Positions 8,129-15,195 of a DNA stretch of 20,000 bases are shown in pieces. The translations under genes and the position numbers were made by a program. Source of the DNA: Symbiodinium natans. Its lineage: Eukaryota; Sar; Dinophyceae; Suessiales; Symbiodiniaceae. The notes under the pieces were generated by a model that was given only the letters and a program-made list of their open reading frames with translations, was not told where the DNA came from and did no database searches. Numbering within the stretch: position 1 is the first letter of the stretch; every line of letters starts with the position of its first letter. The stretch is taken from NCBI GenBank assembly GCA_905221605.1, contig CAJNDS010002617.1, forward strand, positions 37,501 to 57,500, in the 5' to 3' direction.

Positions 8129-8325
8129 CTAAACCCCAACGCAACCCTAACCCCTAACCCCTAACCCCTAACCCCTAACCCCTAACCCCTAACCCCTAAA
8201 CCCTAAACCCTAAACCCTAAACCCTAAACCCTAAACCCTAAACCCTAAACCCTAAACCCTAAACCCTAAACCCTACACCCAAAACCCAAAACCCTAAACC
8301 CTAAACCCTACAACCCTAAACCCCA
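8129..8325 (-). repeat. Compound telomere-like array with a CCCCTAA block
   Basis: From 8151 to 8199 there are seven perfect CCCCTAA units (TTAGGGG on the other strand). About sixteen CCCTAAA-type units follow to 8325. The change of unit is abrupt, as if two repeat types were joined or one variant was amplified. Confidence 0.93.
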
Positions 8326-8326
8326 A

Positions 8327-8804
8327 GGTTTTTTTGATTTCTTCGCTTGCCCTGGAGACTCTGAACCTTCAGGATAGCAAGCATCGGGAATCGATGTAGC
8401 ATCGGTTTCTGCAGGAGAAGTTCGGAGTGTTTCGAGGGTTTCAGCAGGAGTTCCCACGCCAGCACAGGGCTCTGGCACCTTACTGGGTATACAAGCCTGG
8501 AAGGGCCCAGGAACATGCTTTCTTGTCCTTACTTCATCGTAAAAACATGTTAGGTCTTTTCCCTAGTTGGGGAGCTTCTTTGCATCCCTGTGCTTTTGAA
8601 GGTGTGTTGCTTGAACGAAGCGATCAGCACGGCTTTTGTGTGTGCTGTCGCGAGAGGCAACGCGTAGTTTCCGATCGTGCTTTTTATTGTTGTCTGTGCT
8701 TTTCTAGCGGTCTGATGGTCATGGGTTAGGGTTGAGGGTTTAGTTTCTCGCGTCTCTACTCCCTAGATGGAGCACAGAACTTGCGCCATTTGGCTAGCAC
8801 TGCT
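8327..8804. other. Unique segment, no gene recognised
   Basis: One + strand frame is open for 100 codons (8427-8729) and a 66-codon frame lies opposite (8316-8516). Neither has a recognisable motif or a coding-like composition. I treat the segment as non-coding. Confidence 0.35.
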
Positions 8805-9016
8805 CAACCCTAAACCCCTAAACATTCAGCCCTAAACCCTAAACCCTGCACCCTGAAAACTCTAAAACCCTGAACGTTTCAAACTCCGAATCCCAAGACC
8901 CTGGCCCGAAACCTCCAGAACCCTCAGCCCAAAACCTATAGAATTTTGAGAGCCCTCAAAACCCTAAACCCTAAACCCTAAACCTTAAACCCTAAACCCT
9001 CAAAACCCTAAGCCCT
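8805..9016 (-). repeat. Degenerate telomere-like region (CCCTAAA)
   Basis: Clean CCCTAAA units at about 8828-8850 and 8957-9000 flank a degenerate centre of C-A-rich words (CCCGAAA, CCCAAAA, CCAGAAC). Confidence 0.8.
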
Positions 9017-9093
9017 ATCTCTTTGGGATCCGACTCTCCTGACACATGTTTCAGGATGCCGACCTCTCTTACCTTTCAGCAGCAAGCTCAGTT

Positions 9094-9290
9094 TGAGGGC
9101 TTAGGGTTTAGGGTTTAGGGTTTAGGGTTTGGGGTTTCGGGTTGAGGGTTTAGGGCTTCGGGCACCTGATCGTCCCCAAGCTCTTCGCATGTAGGATTTC
9201 AGGTTCAGGTGCCTAGGGTTCAGGCTCTGGCGTTGAGGGTTTAGGATTGGGCTTATGGTTTGGGGTTTAGGGCTTAGGGTTTTTGCGGTT
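9094..9290 (+). repeat. Telomere-like tract (TTTAGGG), clean then degenerate
   Basis: About nine clean units at 9094-9155. A non-repeat insert of about 50 bases follows, then degenerate units to 9290. Confidence 0.82.
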
Positions 9291-9326
9291 TCGGGGTCAA
9301 CACTAGGCCATGCATCCAAAACCCTC

Positions 9327-9353
9327 AATTAAGGGGTGCAGCCTCCGGGAATT
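9327..9353. repeat. Fragment of the palindromic MITE-like element
   Basis: CAATTAAGGGGTGCAGCCTC followed by CGGG resembles the right arm of copies 2 and 3 (ATTAAGGGGTATTGGAGTCT, then CTGGG). Confidence 0.45.
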
Positions 9354-9463
9354 AAACCCTCGTAGCTCTGCAAAGGGTCTAAGGGTTGAGGGCTCTTAGG
9401 GTTTCGGGCGTAGGGCTGGCGAAGCAATACTGACAAAGTACGCGAGCTCATCTGCAATGCGAA

Positions 9464-9606
9464 ACCCTAAACCCTAAACCCTAAACCCTAAACCCCTAAA
9501 CCCTAAACCCTAAACCCTAAACCCTAAACCCTGCACCCCAACTTCCACGACCCTAAGCCCTAAAACCTGCATGCGACCCTGAAGCCCTGAAGCCCAAATC
9601 CCCCTT
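9464..9606 (-). repeat. Interstitial telomere-like tract (CCCTAAA)
   Basis: About ten clean units to 9533, then degenerate C-A-rich units. Confidence 0.92.
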
Positions 9607-9718
9607 TCCCTCCAAACCCCTTGTAGATCAGGAGATTTAGAAGGTAGGCGCAAAGTAGAAGTTATAAGTACCCCCAAAGGGGGCTAACTGGGTTTATCCT
9701 ACTTCATAACCTTACTTT

Positions 9719-9883
9719 CAGTACTTGGAGGTTCATGGGACTTACTAATCACTTATAACTGGGCTTATAACCCCACTTATAATTGGGATAACCCCAATAA
9801 GGCCCTTTAGGGGTATAAAAAAGGGCTATACGTACAGTTACAATTGGTTAGTAAGTACCATGAACCTCCAAGTATCTACTGGG
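9719..9883. mobile_element. Second inverted-repeat element, copy 1 (about 165 bp)
   Basis: The left arm starts CAGTACTTGGAGGTTCATGG. The reverse complement of the right end starts CCCAGTAGATACTTGGAGG and continues GTTCATGGTACTTACTAA, matching the left arm's GTTCATGGGACTTACTAA. The interior is AT-rich with ACTTATAA words. It has no coding capacity and resembles a MITE or foldback element unrelated in sequence to the 110-bp family. Confidence 0.7.
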
Positions 9884-9976
9884 TCCTCCGACACAAGTAA
9901 TCCAGGAGACGGATCGCAAGATCGTCGAGATCTGCCGTAAGGAGCCTCCTCGGAGGGATCCCGGCCCCCCCATATA

Positions 9977-10098
9977 CACCCTAAACCCTTAACCCTAAAA
10001 CCCTAAACCCCAAGCCCTAAACCCTAAACCCTAAACCTTAAACCCCAAACCCTAAACCCTAAACTCTAAACCCCAAACCCTAAACCCTAAACCCCAAA
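9977..10098 (-). repeat. Interstitial telomere-like tract (CCCTAAA)
   Basis: About sixteen units with mild degeneration. Confidence 0.92.
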
Positions 10099-10099
10099 T

Positions 10100-10392
10100 A
10101 GTTGGAGCAGCGCCGATTCTAGGGTCCCTCCGGTTCCAGGGTTGTGGGGTTTTGGGGGTTTTGGGGTCTTGTGTCTTGGGAGAAGGAGTTTGAGTTTTAG
10201 TGTTTGGGGGTTCTATCCCCAAGTAGTATGCCATGAGGGTTGAGGTTTTGTTTTTTGATTTTGATTCTGGGTGAGCTTGCGCTAGTTCACGCGCAGGGTT
10301 GTATCGGTGGCCTGCCTTGCGGTGAGATCTACAGATGCCCTTCCTACAACCTTGCCTGCTTTCATGCACCTTCAGCGTGGGCTCGCCTATAT
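10100..10392. other. Unique segment, no gene recognised
   Basis: A G/T-rich patch (10130-10215) is followed by mixed sequence. Nothing functional is supported. Confidence 0.35.
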
Positions 10393-10409
10393 CCCTAAAC
10401 CCTAAACCC
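10393..10409 (-). repeat. Short telomere-like tract (CCCTAAA)
   Basis: Two units immediately before the second-family inverted repeat. Confidence 0.75.
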
Positions 10410-10417
10410 AAGACCTT

Positions 10418-10531
10418 ACTTGAGGTTCTTGGGTATGTATAAGTAGGCTTATGAGGATGGTATCTATACTTATTATAGCCCCATTTGGGATACTTGTAAA
10501 CCTACTTATAACACCCCTGAACCTCCAAGAA
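10418..10531. mobile_element. Second inverted-repeat element, copy 2 (about 114 bp)
   Basis: The left arm reads ACTTGAGGTTCTTGGG then TATAAGTAGGCTTA. The reverse-complemented right arm reads CTTGGAGGTTCAGGGG then TATAAGTAGGTTTA. The ACTTGGAGGTTC terminus matches copy 1 at 9719. It is shorter than copy 1 and more diverged. Confidence 0.6.
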
Positions 10532-10645
10532 AATTTGTCTCGGCATGCACTGCACAGGATGAGTTCCAGAGGGACCGGGTGCTTTGGGGAGGAGGCCTCA
10601 TCTGAGCAGCCACCTGATTCACAATGCTCAATGCAGAGGCGCATA

Positions 10646-10755
10646 CCCAAAGAGCCCAATACCCCTTAACTAAGGAATATACCTCAAATCATGCTAAGGA
10701 TCCCTATATAGTTTAAAGGTAATTTCCTAAACTAAGGGGTGTTGGGCTTTCTGGG
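10646..10755. mobile_element. Palindromic MITE-like element, copy 4 (110 bp)
   Basis: Ends CCCAAAGAGCCCAATACCCC and, reverse-complemented, CCCAGAAAGCCCAACACCCC. Both arms share the substitution GCCC for the CTCC of the other copies, so this is a distinct subfamily in which the two arms changed together. Its right end abuts the minus-strand coding fragment. Confidence 0.82.
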
Positions 10756-10960
10756 TCCTCTGTGGTGCCGGACGTGACATAAGTCCCCGTGTAGCGCCTT
10801 GATGGCGACGTTGTATTCAACACTGCAGTCCTGCATTTGAGTCGTGGCGTGTTGCGCCCATTTGTCCAGTTCTGCAGCGGACCAATTTTCAGCCTCGAGC
10901 GGGCATGTCCTGGTAGGCCAGGTTTTTATGTTCCAGTTCAGGGTTTGGGCTTACCTGCAA
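10739..10960 (-). pseudogene. Orphan minus-strand coding fragment, unrecognised
   Basis: On the minus strand a frame of about 70 codons is open from roughly 10,960 down to a TAG at 10,739-10,741. It contains CPLEAENWSAAELDKWAQHA, then MQDCSVEYNVAIKALHGDLC. Its amino-acid mix looks like a real soluble helical protein, unlike the telomere-derived frames nearby. There is no upstream ATG, and a stop lies just beyond 10,960. A GTAAG word near 10,950-10,975 on the minus strand could be a splice donor. The 3' end runs into MITE copy 4, whose terminus supplies the stop, so this looks like an exon fragment truncated by or abutting the insertion. I cannot assign a family. Confidence 0.38.
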
Positions 10961-11157
10961 AGCCCAAAGCCTACTTGCTTTGCAGTTCATTGTCATAAAG
11001 ATATAAGTTCGTTAGTTAAACCATGCCAGCATGGACCCCTTTATAGCAGTGCAAGCCCATTTCAAGAGCATTCCACGAGCACCGCAAGAGCACTCGAACA
11101 GCGCCCCAGGATCATGCCCCAAACCACACCGAGAACACTCCAGGAGGATTCCAAGAG

Positions 11158-11199
11158 CCCTAAACCCTAAACCCTAAACCCCGAACCCCTAAACCCGAA
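11158..11199 (-). repeat. Interstitial telomere-like tract (CCCTAAA)
   Basis: Six units, the last ones variant (CCCCGAA, CCCGAAG). Confidence 0.9.
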
Positions 11200-11274
11200 G
11201 CCAAGCTCTGCACCTCACCTGTGGGAGCACCAGTGGCAGCGACATGCGGAACACCTTGAAATCCAGATGCCCGT

Positions 11275-11390
11275 TCCCCCCCTCCTCTCCCCCTCCTCCC
11301 TCTCCCCCCCTCCTCCCTCTCCCCCCCTCCTCCCTCTCCCCCCCTCCTCCCTCTCCCCCCCCCTCCCCCTACCACCCCCCCCCCCCAAGC
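11275..11390. repeat. Polypyrimidine minisatellite
   Basis: About four copies of a 17-18 bp unit, CTCCTCCCTCTCCCCCC, ending in a long C run (11379-11388). A pure pyrimidine strand of this length could form triplex (H-DNA) structures. Confidence 0.88.
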
Positions 11391-11404
11391 AAGAAAAAGC
11401 CTTG

Positions 11405-11450
11405 AACCGAACCCGAAACCCTAAATCCTGAACCTAAAGCCCGAAACCCT
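11405..11450 (-). repeat. Degenerate telomere-like tract (CCCTAAA)
   Basis: Six to seven strongly degenerate units (ACCCGAA, CCCTAAA, CCTGAAC). Confidence 0.65.
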
Positions 11451-11553
11451 TATTTTGGGGAACATGCAGCTGTTTGCGCTTTCGGGCTTGGATTTCAAAG
11501 GCCTCCAGGCCCATGTCTAGCAGCTCTCGAGAGCGCCAAACCTTTCCAAGCTA

Positions 11554-11610
11554 GGGTTTAGGGTGTAGGGTCCAGGGTGTTGGGTTTAGGGTTTAGGGTT
11601 TGGGATCTCC
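11554..11610 (+). repeat. Interstitial telomere-like tract (TTTAGGG)
   Basis: About eight units with several variants (TGTAGGG, TCCAGGG, TGTTGGG). Confidence 0.85.
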
Positions 11611-11855
11611 CGAAAACCCGCCAAACCCCCGCCCCCCCCGAACCCCCCCAAAAACCCCCTAAATCCGCACACCGACCCTGGTAGACTCTGAAGGCCTAAA
11701 CTCTAAACCCGGCTGAAGCCCTCAAGAAACCTTACTCGACTCAAAATCCGAAACCCTAAGCCCTAAGCACTAGATGACAGAAGGGTTCTGGTTCGCAAGC
11801 GCCAGAAGCCTATGACAATATGTCTATACCATGCCATCTTCGTTTTTCGTCGATC
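11611..11855. other. Unique C/A-rich segment, no gene recognised
   Basis: It holds degenerate C-A-rich words that may be eroded telomere repeats (11,625-11,770). Nothing coding was recognised. Confidence 0.35.
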
Positions 11856-11971
11856 TTCTACACCCCATATTCTACATTCTAAATTCGATACTCCATCGTC
11901 TATATTCTATAGTCTATAGTCTATATTCTTCATTCTACGTACAGTCTATATTCCATACTCTATGTTGTATG
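11856..11971. repeat. Heptamer-periodic array with unit near TTCTATA
   Basis: Sixteen consecutive units spaced by seven bases, with one four-base phase slip at about 11,940. Units include TTCTACA, TTCTAAA, GTCTATA and TTCTATA. It has the period of a telomere repeat but an unrelated, AT-rich unit. Confidence 0.75.
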
Positions 11972-12110
11972 TTGCAACGGCAGAGCTGAGACCGCATCCG
12001 AGGTGCGTGGGGAGGAGACTTCTGGTAGTAGCGACTTGACTCTGCTTGCGGTCATCCGCCCAGGGTCCTTTCTTAAGTTGCCCAGTGTTTTACAAATAAG
12101 GCAGAGCAAT

Positions 12111-12138
12111 TAGGGTTTAGAGTTTAGGGTTTAGGGTT
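12111..12138 (+). repeat. Interstitial telomere-like tract (TTTAGGG)
   Basis: Four units with one TTTAGAG variant. Confidence 0.9.
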
Positions 12139-12610
12139 AACACCCGCGCATTGCTTGAAGGAGTAGCCCTCCAAAATTTGGGCACATCTTGAAGCCTTCG
12201 TGGTTTTGGGTTTTGGGTTTACAGCTCCAGACCCCTTGATTAAGGAATAGAACCCCGGATAAGGGGGACCCTTAAAAGGGAACCCTTCTGAACCCTCTGC
12301 TGGCTCTCGTAAACAGGGACCCTTTTCAGAGGGTCTATATCCCCGAGGGTCCCCCCAATCATATCGACCCTCAGCCTGATGTACGGTATCGGTGTCGGTG
12401 AGTATGGCCACATGTGAGGCTCGGCGTTTGGCACGCACATACTGATACCAGGAGTCTTGATCGTAATGCCAAAAGTACGAGTGAGAGGAATAGGAATGGT
12501 AACCGTAAGCACTTCAAAATAAGCAACAGGAACAACAGCAATACCAGCACTGGTAATTGTAAAAGCTATACTGACAAGAACCAAAAAAGACAATAACTGA
12601 ACCTTCAGGT
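12139..12610. other. Unique segment with a partial MITE-like arm
   Basis: 12,226-12,256 (AGACCCCTTGATTAAGGAAT) resembles the arm of the 110-bp MITE family. Opposing open frames at 12,240-12,596 have no recognisable motif. The minus-strand frame is hydrophobic only because its complement is rich in AAC/AAT. No gene is supported. Confidence 0.35.
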
Positions 12611-12617
12611 AATATCT

Positions 12618-12636
12618 GTATATATATATATATACA
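12618..12636. repeat. TA microsatellite
   Basis: A (TA)n run of nine units within an AT-rich patch. Confidence 0.9.
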
Positions 12637-12822
12637 CGTAACAGTATATAGTACTAATCTAGCCTTAAACCCGAAGCCCTGAAATAGGTTTAGGGTTCGG
12701 ACTCCCAGCGGTCTCCTGCCGAAGCTGGCCGCAGTCCTCAAGACACAGTGCTTCGAGCGTGGCTTGGAACGAAAAGGGCTGACCGGTTAGTAAGGACTCC
12801 CTTGTATAGAATCCCTTAAGGT

Positions 12823-12842
12823 TCAGGGTTTAGGGTTTAGGG
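12823..12842 (+). repeat. Last telomere-like tract, abutting the large transposon
   Basis: Three TTTAGGG-type units end at 12,842. GTCGGGCTACTGC and then the ACCGTACGG-type terminal sequence follow. No further telomeric tract occurs to the end of the window. Confidence 0.88.
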
Positions 12843-12845
12843 TCG

Positions 12846-13193
12846 GGCTACTGCTATTGACCGTAAGCCGTGCAACTGTGTCGACCGTACGGTTTCGCGG
12901 CTGTGCGGTTCGCCGTTCGGTACGGTTACGCGGTTGCACGGTCAACCGTGCGGTTTCGCGGTCCGGTCGGCCGCGGCCGGGGCCCCACCCGTACGGTCGA
13001 CCGTAATTATACGGTTCACCATAGTTGATTTCAGATGACCGTGCCGTCCGTACGGCTGACCGTACGGCTGACCGTACGGCTGACCGTACGGCTGACCGTA
13101 CGGCTGACCGTACGGTTGACCGTAAGGTTGACCGTGCGGTTGACCGTGCGGCTGTCTATACGGTTGTGCGTACGGTTGACCGTACGGTTGCGT
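12846..13193 (+). repeat. Left terminal inverted region of the large transposon
   Basis: An outer part (12,855-12,990) is irregular and rich in CGGTT and CGCGG words. A conserved core (12,992-13,060) matches 19,712-19,791 in reverse complement. An inner 12-bp array follows. Each array unit contains the palindrome ACCGTACGGT or a near variant, plausibly a transposase binding site. Confidence 0.82.
13048..13190 (+). repeat. Left subterminal 12-bp array, unit CGTACGGCTGAC
   Basis: About twelve units of 12 bp, perfect on the outer side and diverging inward (CGTAAGGTTGAC, CGTGCGGTTGAC). Because 12 is a multiple of 3, all frames stay open here; the resulting repetitive frames are not genes. Confidence 0.88.
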
Positions 13194-13195
13194 CG

Positions 13196-13844
13196 CCTGT
13201 CCTCAGGGATCCACGCAGCCGTGTTTGGTGCCGAGGACCGTCTGTTGGCAGGCACGTTTCTTCCGCATCACTGGCGAATTCCAGCCGGCAACAACAGCCT
13301 GCATGTCTTTGTAGCTTTGTCGAGCGGAGATGCTTGGTCCGTTACCAGAGCCAGACACGTCCGTGGTAACTTCGAGGATGACAACTGCGCGCAATGGTGC
13401 GTGGCTGGCACGGCGACTCGTCCTGCTGCCAAGGACTGCGCTTGCCAATCGCCATGAACAAGACTTCCTTGTCTCCACGGACGTCGCAGGAGGCAGCCTC
13501 GAAGCGCGAACCTTACCGGGCGCAAGTCCAAGTTTGGCACTCTGCAACAGCGCGTCAGTCCAGAGCGAGTGGTCGTTGGGGCACAGGAGAGGTCAGTGGA
13601 GCTTCCGAACTGGGTTGTCGGGGACTGGACAAAGTGGGATGACGACGTGCCACTTGGACGGAGATCTCCTCTCCACGAAACCGGACTGCTGCGGTCGCGC
13701 TTGTTTCACCAACGCCTGTACAAGCCTGTGTTTATTCTGGTGCCAGCCAATCCGTGGGGGGGGGTTCGCCGCAAGAACAAAACCAGGTCTCCTTGCGTGC
13801 AGCCGCAGAGGCCGATCGCATCCAGACTCTTCGAGGTGAGCTAG
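13196..13844 (+). other. Candidate coding segments at the transposon's 5' side, unrecognised
   Basis: The family is not recognised. In frame 3, about 13,200-13,457 reads as plausible protein (LAGTFLPHHWRIPAGNNSLH, then FEDDNCAQWC) and then stops. Frame 3 is open again at 13,569-13,844 and includes LPNWVVGDWTKWDDDVPLGR. The block WDDD-x-PLGRR reappears in an open frame at about 14,862-14,893, which supports translation of both stretches. Between them, frames 1 and 2 are open but not convincing. The segment lies immediately inside the left terminal array, so an N-terminal exon or a first small gene would be expected here. GAG followed by GTGAGC at about 13,834-13,839 could be a splice donor. 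Confidence 0.35.
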
Positions 13845-13849
13845 ACAGT

Positions 13850-14131
13850 TTTTACTACTGGCCTCTCCCTCTGCGCCACCGCTAGCCCTGCCTGTACCTT
13901 TCTGCAAGCTTGGGGACATGTGTGTGACACAGATTTGTCAGTACTTGCTGCGCATTTTGCACAAGCCTTCAATAATCGGGGCAGCGAAGCAAGCTTTTAC
14001 CGGAAAAGCTTTTCGCACCTGCCGGACTGGGTGCTCAACAATCTGGTAGACGTTGCTCACTCCCGACTCGGGCGCCGTCTCACACTTTTCGACACGGGGA
14101 GCAACTGCGCGTTCACCCGCGCAGATGGTTA
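13850..14131 (+). other. Candidate coding segment, unrecognised
   Basis: Frame 3 is open from about 13,845 to the stop at 14,130-14,132, with an ATG at 13,920. It encodes about 70 residues including LAAHFAQAFNNRG and LPDWVLNNLVDVAHSRLG, an amphipathic, protein-like sequence ending CAFTRADG. GGTTAGT near the stop (14,126) could be a splice donor, and TTTCAG at 14,208-14,213 an acceptor into the next segment. I cannot identify a domain. It is probably part of the element's first gene. Confidence 0.35.
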
Positions 14132-14890
14132 GTGGCGACAATCCGTCGTCTTCCCGAACGCTGGGAGCTGCATTTTCTGGAACCCGTGCTCTCGCCGATA
14201 CTTTCCTGTTTCAGCTTGCTCTGCGCCAATCATGCCAACCGAATGCCCACCAACATCCAAATCATGCTTTGTTTGCCAGTTGTTGCCTGCGCCCCTTCTC
14301 ACGATGCATTATTCGAAGCGTTCGACACAACGAGGCTCTGTGCACTTCTGCGTTTGCGTGCCCTTGAGGAGTCCTGTTGCCTCGAAGTCTCCGACTCGAT
14401 TGCAGATCGCGCGCGAGCTCCTGATGCACTTGCCTTGCAGCAGATCTGCTTCCAATACTTGCCGGTGTCTCTTGCCGGCGCCGTGCTTGTTTGCTCGTCT
14501 GGACACTTCCTGCACGCCACACCCGCACAATCGCTTCGGGTGATCACTTTTGCGAAAGCACAGAAATGCCTGGCGCACGGTGCGCTGTTGATCTATGTCG
14601 ACGTCCGTGCCAACTGGATAGCGCGAGCCCTGTTGAGAACCCACACTGCCTCTCGAACAAGAGAGACGCCTGCTTCTGTGCTGCGTCGCCTGCCACCTCG
14701 CCCCTGCCTGACGAGCTTCGCAGGCGTTTGCAGACTGGTGCCTGTCTCAGACGGCATCCCGCAATTCCGGTGCGAGTGGTCGGTGGAACAGGTAATGGAG
14801 GCGACTGGGCAAACTGGCAGTCCGGCGAGGACCACTTGCGTCGTGTGCGTGCGCGTGCCTGCTGGGATGACGACGCGCCGCTTGGACGGA
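14132..14890 (+). other. Candidate coding segment, unrecognised (frame 2, then frame 1)
   Basis: Frame 2 is open from 14,132 to 15,010 (292 codons). Its central part (about 14,220-14,640) reads as plausible protein with DALALQQICFQYLPVSLAGA and GALLIYVDVRANWIARALL. Toward the 3' end frame 1 becomes more convincing, with PLPDELRRRLQTG at about 14,700 and GGDWANWQSGEDHLRR at about 14,800, then WDDDAPLGRR, which repeats the block at 13,636. A frame change between the two is therefore likely. I see no recognisable domain, signal peptide or transmembrane segment. It sits directly before the ASCH-like domain and may be the N-terminal part of the same protein. Confidence 0.35.
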
Positions 14891-15195
14891 GATGGGGTCA
14901 ACCCGTCAACCCTATCTTCAGCCCCGCTATGCCCGTCTGCTTGCCTCAGGAGCAAAGTTCATTGCGGGTCGACCAAGCGAGGGTTGGGTCGAGCAAGCTG
15001 CAGCCAATGATTGGGTGACCTTCAAGATCTCAGCTTCTGGAGGCCGCGTGCTCGTCTGTCGTGTGCTTGCTGTTCATAAATTCGCCACATTCCGCCAGAT
15101 GCTGGAACGTTTGCAGCTGTCTGCCCGACCATCCTTCTCTTGATGGCGGTGTCAAAACATACCATGCGTTTGCGAATCGCAACAGCACGTCTTTA
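14890..15195 (+). pseudogene. ASCH-like domain, frameshifted
   Basis: ASCH domains have a PUA-like beta-barrel fold and are thought to bind RNA or modified nucleotides. The pattern fits well. In frame 3 from 14,892, YLQPRYARLLASGAKFIAGR corresponds to the N-terminal 'Y...I..G.K..E.R' signature. Next come WVTFKIS and CRVLAVHKFATFRQMLERL, matching 'GD.I.F' and 'V..V..Y.SF.EML'. The match then continues only in frame 1, where LPDHPSLDGGVKTYHAF (about 15,118-15,168) matches the C-terminal 'LP....EEG...Y..F' block. The join needs a one-base indel near 15,110-15,120, so as sequenced the domain is broken. The next protein begins within 50 bases in a third frame; the two may be one fused polypeptide or overlapping genes. 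The assignment is pattern recognition, not a search result. Confidence 0.6.

Noticed and set aside
7924-8325. A CRISPR-like repeat array.
   Set aside because: The units are contiguous heptamers without unique spacers, which is telomere-type tandem repetition.
8427-8729. A 100-codon + strand frame.
   Set aside because: It has no motif or codon bias, runs into a telomere-like word, and is near the length expected by chance.
11160-11375. A glycine/glutamate/arginine-rich minus-strand protein.
   Set aside because: It is wholly explained by the polypyrimidine minisatellite.
12240-12596. A possible membrane protein on the minus strand.
   Set aside because: Its hydrophobicity follows from AAC/AAT-rich DNA on the other strand. 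No start context or family was recognised.
13025-13255. Open frames on both strands encoding DRTADRTAD- and TVRLTVRL-type repeats (likewise 19,578-19,833).
   Set aside because: They are translations of the 12-bp terminal array, which is open in every frame because its period is a multiple of three.
14262-14955. Minus-strand frames inside the transposon (14,262-14,955, 15,193-15,834, 16,142-16,767).
   Set aside because: They mirror + strand coding in GC-rich DNA. The + strand carries the recognisable domains, and the minus products are Arg/Ala-rich with no motif.
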